A model generated the notes under the pieces. The model ran no database searches, was not told where the DNA came from, and saw only the letters and a list, made by a program, of their open reading frames with translations. Shown here one piece after another: positions 55,069-64,000 of a stretch of DNA of 64,000 bases (positions within the stretch are counted from its first letter, which is position 1; each line of letters begins with the position of its first letter). The position numbers were made by a program, and so were the translations under genes. The stretch comes from Acidobacteriota bacterium (GTDB taxonomy: Bacteria; Acidobacteriota; Vicinamibacteria; Vicinamibacterales; 2-12-FULL-66-21), in the NCBI GenBank assembly GCA_016184105.1, contig JACPDI010000018.1, positions 1 through 64,000 of the forward strand. The letters are read 5' to 3'.

Positions 55069-57975
55069 CTACCGGGATGTCGTCTGTCGCTCGGCAGTCT
55101 TGCCGGCGTCGAGGTCGTTCCAGTTCAGGATCGCGTTGAAACCCAGGAAGAAACTGCCTTGGGTCTCCCAGCGCCAGAACGGGCGGTTGGCGAACATGAC
55201 GACATGTCCCTTGCCGACCGGCGCGTCCAGCACGAGCGCCCGGCCGGCGAGCGACTGGCCACCCACCAGCACGCCGGACAGCAACATGTCGGCGGGATCG
55301 GCCGGAAAGCGCAGGACCACGCGCGGCACGCGGTCATCGATGTTGAAGCCGAACGCGCGCGCCATCTGGCGAAGTTCGGCGGCTTCATCGGCCATCGGCC
55401 GCTGCGGCCGCGGCTCGCTGTCGAGTTCCGCAAGCGGCGGCATGACGGCGTTCGGTGTGAGGTTCTGGCCCACGCCCGGAATCTGCGCACCCCCGCCGCC
55501 GAATCCGGCGATGCCCCCACCGGCGACCCGGATGACCGGCGCCTGGTTGAAGTAGATCGCCAGCGCGTTCGAGTCGTACCCGTAGGCGATCGGGCTCTTG
55601 CGGTCCGCAAAGATCCCCTTCAGCACCGACCCTCGCACGAACAGATTCTGGGGCGTTTCGACCGTGATGCCCGCCGTCAGACCGTACTCCGGGAAAATGG
55701 TGCTGGTCGAACCCTCGACGATGAGCGTGCCTCCCTCCTGCACGAACGCCGCGAGATTCACCAGCCCCGGCAGGCCCATGCCCCCGCGAATGTCGTCGCT
55801 CGAATCCTGCACGCCGAGATGCGGCGTCAGCTCCGACTTCTTATAGGGGATCGGATCGCCGATCATCGGCAACCCGTTCACCTGCGCCTGCGCATCGCCG
55901 CCGATGTGCGGGAGCACGATGACGTCGTACTTCGCACGCAGATTCCCTTCGCGCAGTTTCTGGTCGGCGAAATAGGTGTACGGCACCTTGAAGCGATCGA
56001 AGGCGAGCCTCACCCATCCTTCATCCTGCGTGCGCGCCCACGAGTGGACGTACCCGATGCGTGGCAGGTCGAGCTCGTGCGCCTTCACCGCCGGCATGCC
56101 GGGCACGGCGTGCCCCACGAGACCAAGCGCCTTCAGCGACGCTCCGAGCGTCGCGCGATCCGCATTCGGGACGATGAACGAGCCGGCGGCGAACCGTCGT
56201 CCCGCCGCCTCGAACGCCTCCTCGGCCGCGAGCATCTTCACGTCCTTGTTCGCGAACCGGAACGTCACGAGGGTGTTGTCCGTCGTGTGCTCGACGATGA
56301 GCGTGTCGCCGGTGCCGACCATCTCGCCCGCCACCGTGATGTCCTGCGTGACGAGCCTCATCGGCGCGTCGAGTATGGACCGGTCGGTCGCGCGGGCCGC
56401 CTTGACGTTCCGCAGCAGGGGGAAGCTCCAGCCGGTGTCGTCGTACGGGCGCGGGTTCGCCGCCGGGTAGTTCTGCACGTCGAGCAGCATGTCCACGACC
56501 GTGCGGTAGGGCTGGTCCATCCGGACGATCAAGTCGCCGGACTCCACCGTCACGCCGCCGCCGGAGTATTCGCCGGTGGCCACGTGAACCTCGACTCCCT
56601 GCAGCCGCAGAAGGTTGCCGAGCTCGGCCGCTTCCACCCGGCGGCGCTGCGCCGGGATGACCCACGCGTACGGCGCGGTGCTCCTGCCCTTCTCCACCGC
56701 CCGCTTGTTCTTCAGGTAATAGTTCTCGAGGAACAGCTCGCGGTTGCGCGCCACGTAGTTCATCGCGATGAGCAGCGCGCTCTGCTGCATGTTGACATTG
56801 TTGCGGGGGCCCCACTTGATCGACGGCAGCGGCGGGTTCGCCCGGTACCACTCGCGCGAGGTGGTCGTCGGCGGCAGCGTCAGATCGTAGTTCTCGCCGC
56901 GATACGACTGGGTCTCGTAGAAGCGCCCGATCGAGTTGTGCATGTTCGCGATGAAGAACAGGTAGTTGGGCACCCAGCCGTCATAGAACGCATAGGTCCA
57001 GACGCCCGGTACGCCGCGCTTGGCCATCTCGCTCGTCTCGGTCTTGGCGAGCAGCCACCATTCGTCGATCTGGATCGGGTCGAGCGAGGCGTTGTACGGG
57101 CCGCTGCCGGTCGACGTGTACAGGTACGAAACCGACTCGTGGAGGTCGTGCCAGATGGTCGGATGCCACGCGAGGAACGTGCCGAGCATGTTCCGCGTGA
57201 GGTTCAGCGCCGCGCCCATCGCGTCGCGGTTGTTGTCGTGGGCGACGTAGTGGCCCCAGTAGACGAGCGGCGGCGGCGTCCTGCCCGTCGTCTTCTGGTA
57301 GTAGAAGTTGTCCACCTGCTTGTCGCGGCCATCCACTTCGGTCGCCGGCGTGATCATGACGATCGAGTTGTTCCGGATCGTCTGGATGAACGGCGTCTCC
57401 TCCACCGCGAGGCGGTAGGTCAGCTCCATCAGCATTTCCGGGCTGCCCGTCTCGGGCGAATGGATGCTGCCGGTCGCGTAGTAGATCGGCTTGCCCGCCG
57501 AGATCAGCTGCCGCGCCCTCGCCTCCGTCAGCGTGCGCGGGTCGGTGAGCTGCGCCGTGATGTGCTTGTACTTGTCGAGCGACCTGATCGTCGCTTCGTC
57601 CGCGATCGCCAGCGCCACCATGTCGCGCCCTTCGTCGCTCTTGCCGATCGTCCACATCGTGACGCGATCCGAGGCCTTGTCGATCGCCTCGAGGTACCGC
57701 AGGATGTCCTTGTAGTACGTCAGGTGGCCCGGCTCGCCGATCACGCGATTGAAGAACTTCAAGGGGGACGGCACCGTGCTCGATGCCGGCAGGTGATCCA
57801 CCAGCTCGGTGATGACGCGCGGATCCGCGGTAATCTCGCGGATGCGCTTCGAGTACGCCTCATCCTGTTTCTGGGCGCGCGCGGCCGTTTCCGTCTGCCG
57901 GGCCGCCGAAACGGCAGAGCCGTGCGCCAGCATCAACACCAGGGCGAGCGCGATGGTGCGGGAATCCGAGATCAT
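55069..57975 (-). CDS. Large exported M14-family zinc peptidase
   Basis: The 968-residue product has a signal peptide (I-A-L-A-L-V-L-M-L-A-H-G-S-A-V-S-A) and an M14 catalytic domain with the zinc motif H-S-P-E in G-S-I-H-S-P-E-T-G (about residue 170). Further conserved D-L-H-E-S residues follow. A C-terminal region of about 400 residues resembles a glutamine-amidotransferase-like fold (V-L-P-H-I-G-G-D; G-G-T-L-I-V-E-G-S). GGAGG lies 5 bases before the ATG. The much longer frame upstream is not coding. It probably degrades peptides in the periplasm. Confidence 0.88.
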   Translation of the reverse strand: MISDSRTIALALVLMLAHGSAVSAARQTETAARAQKQDEAYSKRIREITADPRVITELVDHLPASSTVPSPLKFFNRVIGEPGHLTYYKDILRYLEAIDKASDRVTMWTIGKSDEGRDMVALAIADEATIRSLDKYKHITAQLTDPRTLTEARARQLISAGKPIYYATGSIHSPETGSPEMLMELTYRLAVEETPFIQTIRNNSIVMITPATEVDGRDKQVDNFYYQKTTGRTPPPLVYWGHYVAHDNNRDAMGAALNLTRNMLGTFLAWHPTIWHDLHESVSYLYTSTGSGPYNASLDPIQIDEWWLLAKTETSEMAKRGVPGVWTYAFYDGWVPNYLFFIANMHNSIGRFYETQSYRGENYDLTLPPTTTSREWYRANPPLPSIKWGPRNNVNMQQSALLIAMNYVARNRELFLENYYLKNKRAVEKGRSTAPYAWVIPAQRRRVEAAELGNLLRLQGVEVHVATGEYSGGGVTVESGDLIVRMDQPYRTVVDMLLDVQNYPAANPRPYDDTGWSFPLLRNVKAARATDRSILDAPMRLVTQDITVAGEMVGTGDTLIVEHTTDNTLVTFRFANKDVKMLAAEEAFEAAGRRFAAGSFIVPNADRATLGASLKALGLVGHAVPGMPAVKAHELDLPRIGYVHSWARTQDEGWVRLAFDRFKVPYTYFADQKLREGNLRAKYDVIVLPHIGGDAQAQVNGLPMIGDPIPYKKSELTPHLGVQDSSDDIRGGMGLPGLVNLAAFVQEGGTLIVEGSTSTIFPEYGLTAGITVETPQNLFVRGSVLKGIFADRKSPIAYGYDSNALAIYFNQAPVIRVAGGGIAGFGGGGAQIPGVGQNLTPNAVMPPLAELDSEPRPQRPMADEAAELRQMARAFGFNIDDRVPRVVLRFPADPADMLLSGVLVGGQSLAGRALVLDAPVGKGHVVMFANRPFWRWETQGSFFLGFNAILNWNDLDAGKTAERQTTSR

Positions 57976-58042
57976 GACTGCCTCCTCAGGAGTGGCCCGC
58001 TTATAACACAGATGGCAATCTGCTTGCACCGCGCGGACGCGT

Positions 58043-59079
58043 ATGCTGGCGCACTTGCAGATCCCCATCGGCTGGCGCGAGATCTTCAAGCGGACCCTGA
58101 ACGAGGCGGTGTTCAAGGACGACGTCCTCGGAATGGCGGCGCAGCTTTCCCGGTGGCCAACCTGATGGACGAGGTGATGAGAACGATCGGCCGCGTGGCG
58201 CCCCCCGACGTGCTGCAGTTTCTCCTCGATCAGATGAAGAAGATCTCGAACCAGGAGAACGGCGGCATCCTCACCTTCGCGTTCCTCTTCACGATCTGGA
58301 GCAGCTCGGGCGCGATGGTCTCGATCATCAGCACGCTCAACTCCGCCTACGACATCGAGGAGTCGCGCCCGTGGTGGAAGACGCGGCTGACGGCCGTCAC
58401 CCTGACCGTCGGCGTGGCGCTCTTCATCCTCGTCTCCGCCACCCTCGTCATTGCCGGCCCGCAGCTCGCCGAACGCGCCGCCGTGTGGTTCCATCTCGGG
58501 CCGGTCTTCGAATGGACCTGGAAGGTCCTGCAGTGGCCCATCGTCTTCGCGCTTGTCGTCACGGCGCTCGCGCTCGTGTACTGCTTTGCCCCCGACGCTG
58601 AGCAGGAGTTCGTGCTGATCACGCCCGGCGCAGTACTCGCCACCATACTGTGGCTGATCGCCACGCTCGGACTGCGCTTTTACGTGGTGAACTTCGGCAG
58701 CTACAACGAGACGTACGGCGCGCTGGCCGGCGTGATCCTCCTCCTGTTGTGGTTCTACGTCTCGGGCATCTGCATCCTGATCGGCGCGGAAATGAACGCG
58801 GAAATCGAACACGCGTCTCCGTACGGAAAGGCGCCGGGCGAAAAGGTGCCCGGCCGGCGCAGGAAGATCGGCGTGCTCGCGATGCGCGAGTACGAGGCGC
58901 GCGTAGAGGCGGGCGAGACGCCTGACCGAGCCGCGGCCGCGGCGCTGCCCAACTGCACGCTTGAACAGACGGAGTCCACCGCCCACGCTGCCCGCGGCGC
59001 TCGGCCGAGCGATGTGCTCGTCGGCGCACTGGCGCTGATCCCGGCCGCCTTGGCGCTTGGAACGCGGCGGCGGACCTGA
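58043..59079 (+). pseudogene. YihY/BrkB-family membrane protein with internal deletion and frameshift
   Basis: From the ATG at 58043 the frame reads L-Q-I-P-I-G-W-R-E-I-F-K-R-T, then V-L-G-M-A-A-Q-L, and stops at about 58165. The rest of the protein continues in another frame from A-F-P-V-A-N-L-M-D-E-V (about 58150) to 59079. Family members have about 25 more residues at this junction, the first transmembrane helix (A-Y-Y-F-type). The likely cause is a deletion between short repeats that also broke the frame. An ATG at 58165 could start a 304-residue fragment with five helices. Function of the family is unsettled. Confidence 0.8.
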
Positions 59080-59273
59080 AGGGTCCGCCCCACCGGAACG
59101 CACACCGCGCTCTCCACCCTCGGCCCTTTCTGTCCCCGATTTGGGCCGTCGTCCTCCGGTGGCCGCACTCCAGCCCGGCGAGAATAGGACGAAGCCGAGA
59201 AATCCCGAGCAAATACGACATGATTCGCGGGGCACACCTCTTGCTGACAGCAGAGGCGTCAGGAGCAAAACCC

Positions 59274-60224
59274 ATGTGGTCCCGACCCATTGCGTTCGCG
59301 GTGCTCGCGGCCGGTTCTATGACAGCGGCCGCCGGCGGCGCGTACGTCGCGATGCGTCATAACGTGCCAGACCCCACTGCGCAACCACCTGTTTTTGAGA
59401 ACGGCGGACAAACCGGCGCTGCCGCGGTCCCCGTGGCCACTGATGGCGCGGCGCAGCCCGCCCAGGCGATCGAGCCGGCGCCGATCGTGATCGAGGCGCC
59501 GGTTGTCGGACCCAGGCCAGCGCCCGTTCAGCGGCGCCGGACGGCTTCTCGGGCGCCGGTCGCGCGGACACCAGCATCGCCCCTCCCGGCCGAACCCGTC
59601 CCGGTTTCCGCGCCGATCTCGCCACCGGATGCGCTGGCCGAGCCGGCGCCGGCCGCGGCGTCGCCGGACGAACCGGCGCCGGCGCCACAGGCCGCGCGCT
59701 TCGAGGAGATCGTCGTTCCGTCCGACACGGTTATCGGCGTGCAGGTCGAGACGGCGGTCACGAGCGAGCGCGCCCGCGTGGAAGACCGCGTCGACGGACA
59801 CGTGACGCGCGACGTCTCGGTCGGCGGGCGCGTCGCCATCCCTGCCGGCACCAGGCTGCTCGGCTCGGTCACGCTCGTTGAGCGCGGCGGCAAGTTCAAG
59901 GAACGCGCGCGCATCGCCGTCCGGTTTCACACCGCGCAGCTCCCCGACGGCACGCGCGTCGCGCTCCAGACGACGGCCGTCATGCGTGAAGGGGATTCGC
60001 CGTCGCGCGAAACCGCCGCGAAGGTGGGCGGCAGCGCGGTCGGCGGCGCGATCCTCGGTGCGATTCTCGGCGGCGCGAAAGGGGCCGTCATCGGCGGCAC
60101 GGCCGGCGCCGCCGGCGGCACCGCCGTCCTCGTCGCGGGCGACCGAAACGCCGCGACCCTGCCCGCTGGAACAACCGTGAGCGTGCGGCTGATGGCGGAC
60201 ACGGCGGTGGCCGTCGACAGATAG
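59274..60224 (+). CDS. Membrane-anchored protein with TrbI-like beta domain and glycine zipper
   Basis: The 316-residue product starts after AGGAG with an N-terminal hydrophobic segment (I-A-F-A-V-L-A-A-G). A long Pro/Ala-rich linker follows (about 40-155). A beta domain with I-P-A-G-T-R-L-L-G-S-V-T-L-V-E-R recalls the VirB10/TrbI C-terminal fold. A glycine-zipper segment with repeated G-G-x-x-G-A is at about 255-285. It looks like an envelope protein with the domain held outside the cytoplasm. There are no conjugation genes nearby, so a type IV secretion role is not supported. Confidence 0.7.
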   Translation: MWSRPIAFAVLAAGSMTAAAGGAYVAMRHNVPDPTAQPPVFENGGQTGAAAVPVATDGAAQPAQAIEPAPIVIEAPVVGPRPAPVQRRRTASRAPVARTPASPLPAEPVPVSAPISPPDALAEPAPAAASPDEPAPAPQAARFEEIVVPSDTVIGVQVETAVTSERARVEDRVDGHVTRDVSVGGRVAIPAGTRLLGSVTLVERGGKFKERARIAVRFHTAQLPDGTRVALQTTAVMREGDSPSRETAAKVGGSAVGGAILGAILGGAKGAVIGGTAGAAGGTAVLVAGDRNAATLPAGTTVSVRLMADTAVAVDR

Positions 60225-60227
60225 ATC

Positions 60228-60299
60228 AGGCACGAGGCACAGGGCAAGGCACGACGCCCGGAGATTTGTTATCTTCCTCGTGGCTAGTGCCTCGTGCCT
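60228..60299. repeat. AGGCACGAGGCAC inverted repeat
   Basis: AGGCACGAGGCAC (60228-60240) and its exact reverse complement (60287-60299) enclose 46 bases with a further partial copy (AAGGCACGACG). It fills the gap before the decarboxylase gene. This is a different palindromic family from the GTGTGAC elements. Confidence 0.8.
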
Positions 60300-60310
60300 T
60301 GAGCCCCACC

Positions 60311-61747
60311 ATGACACCACCTCCTCCCCTGGGCGACATGCCGCCGGACGAATTCCGGCGACATGCTCACCGCCTGGTCGACTGGATCGCCGATTACCTG
60401 CAGGACAGCGACCGTTACCCGGTCCTCTCTCGCGTTGCGCCGGGCGAGATTGCCGGCGCGCTGCCGGCTCACCCGCCCGAGCGCGGCGAGCCGTTCGATC
60501 GCGTGCTCGACGACTTCGAGCGGACCATCGTCCCGGGCCTCACTCACTGGAACCACCCGGCCTTCTTCGCGTACTTCGCCATCACCGGCAGCGCCCCCGG
60601 CGTGCTGGGTGAATTCCTGTCTGCCGCGCTCAACGTGCAGGCGATGTTGTGGCGCACGTCGCCGGCCGCGACCGAGCTGGAAGAGGTGGCGCTCGGATGG
60701 CTGCGGCAACTGATCGGCCTGCCGGACGTGTTCGAAGGGGTGATCTACGACACGGCGTCCATCGCGTCGATGCACGCCCTCGCCGCGGCGCGCGAGCAGG
60801 CGGTTCCCGGCGTGCGCGCGTCCGGGCTGCCGGGCCGCGACCTGCCGCGGTACCGTGTCTATTGCTCGGAGCACGCCCACTCATCGATCGACAAGGCCGT
60901 GATGACATTGGGGCTCGGACATGACGCGCTCCGGAAGATTCCTGCCGATCAGGAGTTCCGGATGCCCGTGGACGCCCTGCGCGCCGCAATCGACGAGGAC
61001 CGTCTCGCGGGCGTGGAACCGATGGCGGCGGTCGCCACCGTGGGCACCACCTCGACGACGAGCGTCGATCCGGTCGGCGCGATCGCCGAGGTCTGCGCCC
61101 GCGAGAACATCTGGCTCCACGTCGATGCCGCGTACGCCGGCGTCGCGGCGATGGTTCCCGGCTACGGGCACGTGCTGCGGGGCGCGGACCGCGCCGACTC
61201 GGTCGTCGTGAATCCGCACAAATGGTTGTTCACGCCGTTCGATCTCAGCGCCTTTTACTGCCGCCGCATGGAGACGCTTCGACGCGCGTTCTCGCTGACG
61301 CCGGAGTACCTCAAGACGGCTGAGGCCGGTCGGGTCACGAACCTGATGGACACCGGCGTGCAGCTCGGCCGCCGGTTCCGCGCGCTGAAGCTCTGGATGA
61401 TCCTGCGTCATTTTGGCGCCGAGGGTCTGCGGGCGCGCCTCGCGGAGCACATGCGCCTCGCGCGAACCTTCGCGGATTGGGTCAGCCGCGATCCGGAGTT
61501 CGAGCTGCTCGCCCCCGTACCCTTCAGCGTCGTCTGTTTCCGTGCGAAGCCGCGGGGTGTTCCGGTTGACGAGCTGGACGCCTTCAACGAAGACCTGCTG
61601 AACCGCCTGAATGCTGGCGGCCAGGTGTTCCTCTCGCACACGCGGCTGCAAGGGCGGTTTACGCTCCGGCTGGCGATCGGGCACATCCGCACTGAAGAGC
61701 GCCACGTCCGTCTCGCGTGGGACCTCATGAAGCAAATGCTCAGGTGA
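60311..61747 (+). CDS. PLP-dependent aromatic-L-amino-acid-type decarboxylase
   Basis: The 478-residue product is a group II decarboxylase. It shows the substrate-loop region F-A-Y-F-A-I-T-G-S-A-P-G, the cofactor-binding H-V-D-A-A-Y-A-G and the PLP lysine in V-N-P-H-K-W (about residue 303). Relatives decarboxylate tryptophan, DOPA, tyrosine or phenylalanine to the amine. The typical exact substrate cannot be assigned. The ATG at 60311 matches family N-termini (D-E-F-R-R-H-A-H-R-L-V-D-W-I). A palindromic repeat lies just upstream. Confidence 0.9.
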   Translation: MTPPPPLGDMPPDEFRRHAHRLVDWIADYLQDSDRYPVLSRVAPGEIAGALPAHPPERGEPFDRVLDDFERTIVPGLTHWNHPAFFAYFAITGSAPGVLGEFLSAALNVQAMLWRTSPAATELEEVALGWLRQLIGLPDVFEGVIYDTASIASMHALAAAREQAVPGVRASGLPGRDLPRYRVYCSEHAHSSIDKAVMTLGLGHDALRKIPADQEFRMPVDALRAAIDEDRLAGVEPMAAVATVGTTSTTSVDPVGAIAEVCARENIWLHVDAAYAGVAAMVPGYGHVLRGADRADSVVVNPHKWLFTPFDLSAFYCRRMETLRRAFSLTPEYLKTAEAGRVTNLMDTGVQLGRRFRALKLWMILRHFGAEGLRARLAEHMRLARTFADWVSRDPEFELLAPVPFSVVCFRAKPRGVPVDELDAFNEDLLNRLNAGGQVFLSHTRLQGRFTLRLAIGHIRTEERHVRLAWDLMKQMLR

Positions 61748-61807
61748 ACGTTCGCATGGGTACCTGCCTTGCAGCCGTTCCGCGGGAGACAGGAGGAACG
61801 ACTCGCA

Positions 61808-62389
61808 ATGCGTATCGGTACTTTTGCAGAAGCAGCACTTGTGACGGCGCTCGTTGCCGTCGGGCCGTCGACGGCTTCGGCCGACATCATGTTCACGCCG
61901 TTTGTCGGCATCGCCACGGGCGGCAGCACGGCCGACTCGACCACGAGCTTCGGCGGCGGTCTCACCTGGATGGGTGCCGGCGCCGTGGGGCTCGACCTCG
62001 ACTTCGGTTACACGCCGGATTTCTTCGGTCCGTCCGGCGACGATTTCGGGGACAACAACGTGACCACCTTCATGGTCAGCGCGATCGTCGGCGCGCCGGT
62101 CGGCGGCCAGTCCGGGCCGGGTCTCCGCCCGTACGCCGTCGGCGGTCTCGGCATTCTGAAGGAGAAGATCGACGAGGCGGGAGACCTGTTCGACGTCGAC
62201 GACAACTCGTGGGGGTTCAATCTCGGCGGCGGCATCGCCGGCTTCTTCACGGACAATGTCGGAATCCGCGGCGACGTGCGCTACTTCCGCTCGCTGAACC
62301 GCGGCGACGACGATGGCCTGGATTTCGACCTGGGCGAGCTGGATTTCTGGCGCGTGACGGCCGGCGTGACGTTCAGGTTTGGCGGCTAG
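61808..62389 (+). CDS. Small outer-membrane beta-barrel protein
   Basis: The 193-residue product has a signal peptide (A-L-V-T-A-L-V-A-V-G-P-S-T-A-S-A) and then alternating hydrophobic strands rich in Gly and Asp, ending [11 protein letters not shown]. This fits an eight-stranded OmpA/OmpX-type barrel. AGGAGGAA lies about 10 bases before the ATG. Its 3' end overlaps argH on the other strand by 17 bases. Function is unknown. Confidence 0.83.
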   Translation: MRIGTFAEAALVTALVAVGPSTASADIMFTPFVGIATGGSTADSTTSFGGGLTWMGAGAVGLDLDFGYTPDFFGPSGDDFGDNNVTTFMVSAIVGAPVGGQSGPGLRPYAVGGLGILKEKIDEAGDLFDVDDNSWGFNLGGGIAGFFTDNVGIRGDVRYFRSLNRGDDDGLDFDLGELDFWRVTAGVTFRFGG

Positions 62390-63752
62390 CGAGCCAGGCG
62401 CGCGCCTGCTGGATCGCCGCAGCCACGGCCGCGGGAGCCGTGGACTGCGGCGTTTTTTTCGACGCCGCGGCTCGTGCGCCGGTCAGGCGCGCGGCAATGT
62501 CCGCATCGAACCGCGGATCGTACGCGCGCCATTCCTCGAGCGTCAGGGCGCGAAAGTCGCGGCCTGACGCGACCAGCGCGCGAACGATCCCTCCCACCGT
62601 TTCATGCGCCGTGCGGAACGGCACGCCCTTCTCGACCAGGTAATCCGCCACTTCGGTCGCGGCCAGCAGGCCTTCGGCGGCGGCGTTCGTGCGAGTGGCG
62701 TCGAGCTTCAACGTCGCGACGACCCGCGTGCAGGCGCGGATGGACGGGAGCACGGTGTCCTCCGCGTCAAATGCCGCCTCCTTGTCTTCCTGAAGATCCT
62801 TGTTATAGCCCGAGGGCAGCCCTTTCATCGTGGACAGCCATCCTGCGAGCCGGCCGATCACGCGTCCCGCCTTCCCGCGGACAAGCTCGAGCGGGTCTGG
62901 ATTCTTCTTCTGAGGCATCAGGCTGCTGCCGGTCGACACTTCATCGGCGAGCTCGAAATAGCCGAACTCCTCGCCGGAAAACAGGATCAGATCCTCGGCA
63001 ATCCGCGACAGGTGGACGGCGAGCAGCGCGCAGGCGTGGAGGAACGACGAGACGAAGTCGCGGTCCGATGTCGCGTCGAGGCTGTTCGACACGACGCGCG
63101 AGAACCCGAGCTCCCTGGCGAGCGCGGCGGTATCCACGTCGTAGTTGGTGCCGGCGACGGCCCCCGACCCGAGCGGCATAGCGTCGGCGTCGGCGCGCGC
63201 CTGCGCGAGCCGCCCGTCGTCGCGCTGCAACGCCGCCACGTGTGCCAGGAAGTAGTGCGCGACGAGCACCGGCTGCGCCCGCCGCAGGTGGGTATAGGCG
63301 GGCATGACCGTGCCGGCGGCCCGCTCGGCCTGTTCGACCAGCGCGGCGACGAGGCCGCGCAGCTCCGCCTGGACGACCGGGATCCTCCGACGGAGGTAGA
63401 GGCGGAAATCCAGCGCCACCTGCTCGTTGCGCGACCGCCCGGTGTGCAGGCGCCGCCCCAGGTCGCCGAGCCGGCCGACCAGCTCGTGCTCGACGAAGGA
63501 GTGGACGTCTTCGTGCGGGCCGTCCAGGAGCGCGGGATTGGCGCGGACCGCGTCCCGCAGCTCGCGCAGGGCCTGTTGGAGGGTGGAGGCGTCCTCGCGC
63601 GGGATCACGCCCGCTGCCGCGAGCGCGCCGGCCCACGCGAGGCTGCCGGTCATGTCGTCGTCGAAGAGGCGCCGATCGAACCCGAACGACGCGCCGAACG
63701 CGAGCAGATCCGCGTCCGGCGCGGATTCAAATCTTCCCGACCAGAGCGGCAT
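62373..63752 (-). CDS. argH: Argininosuccinate lyase
   Basis: The 459-residue product shows the fumarase/lyase-superfamily signature [12 protein letters not shown] (about residues 275-286) and H-T-G-R-S-R-N-E-Q near 103. The length is normal. The enzyme splits argininosuccinate into arginine and fumarate, the last step of arginine synthesis. The start overlaps the end of argG by 26 bases. The C-terminal 40 residues are an Ala-rich extension. Confidence 0.95.
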   Translation of the reverse strand: MPLWSGRFESAPDADLLAFGASFGFDRRLFDDDMTGSLAWAGALAAAGVIPREDASTLQQALRELRDAVRANPALLDGPHEDVHSFVEHELVGRLGDLGRRLHTGRSRNEQVALDFRLYLRRRIPVVQAELRGLVAALVEQAERAAGTVMPAYTHLRRAQPVLVAHYFLAHVAALQRDDGRLAQARADADAMPLGSGAVAGTNYDVDTAALARELGFSRVVSNSLDATSDRDFVSSFLHACALLAVHLSRIAEDLILFSGEEFGYFELADEVSTGSSLMPQKKNPDPLELVRGKAGRVIGRLAGWLSTMKGLPSGYNKDLQEDKEAAFDAEDTVLPSIRACTRVVATLKLDATRTNAAAEGLLAATEVADYLVEKGVPFRTAHETVGGIVRALVASGRDFRALTLEEWRAYDPRFDADIAARLTGARAAASKKTPQSTAPAAVAAAIQQARAWLASRQT

Positions 63753-64000
63753 GCTCCGTCCCGACCTTCTTGCGCGCGGCCGTCTCCACGGGCAGCCCCC
63801 AGATCTTGATGAAGCCCTCGGCGGCGCTGTGGTCGAACAGGTCGCCGGCGTCGTAGGTCGCCAGCGCGTGCTCGTAGAGCGCGAACGGCGACTTGCGGCC
63901 GACCACCGTGCAGTTCCCCTTGAACAGCTTCACGCGGATGACGCCGGTGACGCGCTCCTGGACCTTCGCGGTGAAGGCGTCGATCGCTTCGCGCGTCGGC
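63727..64000 (-). CDS. argG: Argininosuccinate synthase, C-terminal part (cut by right edge)
   Basis: About 90 C-terminal residues are present: [10 protein letters not shown], then the conserved [11 protein letters not shown], then [10 protein letters not shown]. This is the end of ArgG, which joins citrulline and aspartate with ATP. It overlaps the downstream argH by 26 bases, a common argGH arrangement. The rest of the gene lies outside the window. Confidence 0.88.
   Translation of the reverse strand, partial: PTREAIDAFTAKVQERVTGVIRVKLFKGNCTVVGRKSPFALYEHALATYDAGDLFDHSAAEGFIKIWGLPVETAARKKVGTEHAALVGKI

Noticed and set aside
53152-58042. The long plus-strand frame upstream of the YihY gene
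   Set aside because: It is antisense to the antiporter and the large M14 peptidase, both of which have full domains and signal peptides. Only the part after about 58150 is real coding sequence.
59274-60224. Type IV secretion VirB10 protein
   Set aside because: Only a short beta region resembles TrbI/VirB10; no other conjugation or secretion genes are present.

Overview
This window is GC-rich, densely coded bacterial chromosome. No rRNA, tRNA, CRISPR, prophage or plasmid genes were seen, and no gene-free gap exceeds about 225 bases. Two Oar-like TonB-dependent receptors with an N-terminal carboxypeptidase-regulatory domain, a Ser/Thr kinase fused to TPRs, many exported peptidases and TPR-bearing AlkP/sulfatase-fold proteins suggest an Acidobacteriota genome, probably of the Vicinamibacteria type. 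That placement is inference from gene content, not from a marker gene.

Layout. 1-10.4 kb is a purine-nucleoside island: ribokinase (cut by the left edge), two exported nucleoside hydrolases, an outer-membrane receptor, a divergent LacI regulator, an AzgA-type purine permease and a Tat-signal adenine deaminase. 10.4-14.7 kb holds a metallo-beta-lactamase-fold hydrolase and clpS-clpA-grpE. 14.7-18.2 kb holds DUF1634, a TauE/SafE permease, panE and an amino-acid permease. 18.4-28.5 kb has a 1451-residue exported propeller/Ig protein with an 18-copy NPDIQ array, a zinc-ribbon kinase-TPR protein, an M14 peptidase and a frameshifted APC permease. 28.5-32.4 kb is damaged: a truncated Rieske oxygenase, a TetR gene with a palindromic operator, and two genes with apparent frameshifts. 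32.4-44.4 kb holds a GcvT-like protein, two coupled FAD oxidoreductases, an M28 peptidase, P5C dehydrogenase, a GNAT protein, a collagen-like protein, a D-threonine aldolase-like enzyme and a lone BMC shell protein. 44.3-53.0 kb holds MerR and pterin dehydratase, two sulfatase-fold/TPR proteins around a second TonB receptor, and a REP-associated transposase (RAYT). 53-64 kb holds a cation/proton antiporter, a large M14 peptidase, a YihY pseudogene, a glycine-zipper protein, a PLP decarboxylase, a beta-barrel protein and argH-argG (argG cut by the right edge).

How the parts work together. The first block reads as a complete route: outer-membrane uptake of nucleosides, periplasmic hydrolysis, deamination of adenine, permease uptake of the base and phosphorylation of ribose, with a LacI operator overlapping the receptor promoter.

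The most unusual signal is a family of palindromic repeats built on AAGTGTGACWGTCACACTT, found at six places together with one RAYT gene. At two of these places the repeats lie inside the 5' end of a gene, in frame. There they encode the only visible export signal of an M28 peptidase and of a sulfatase-fold lipoprotein.
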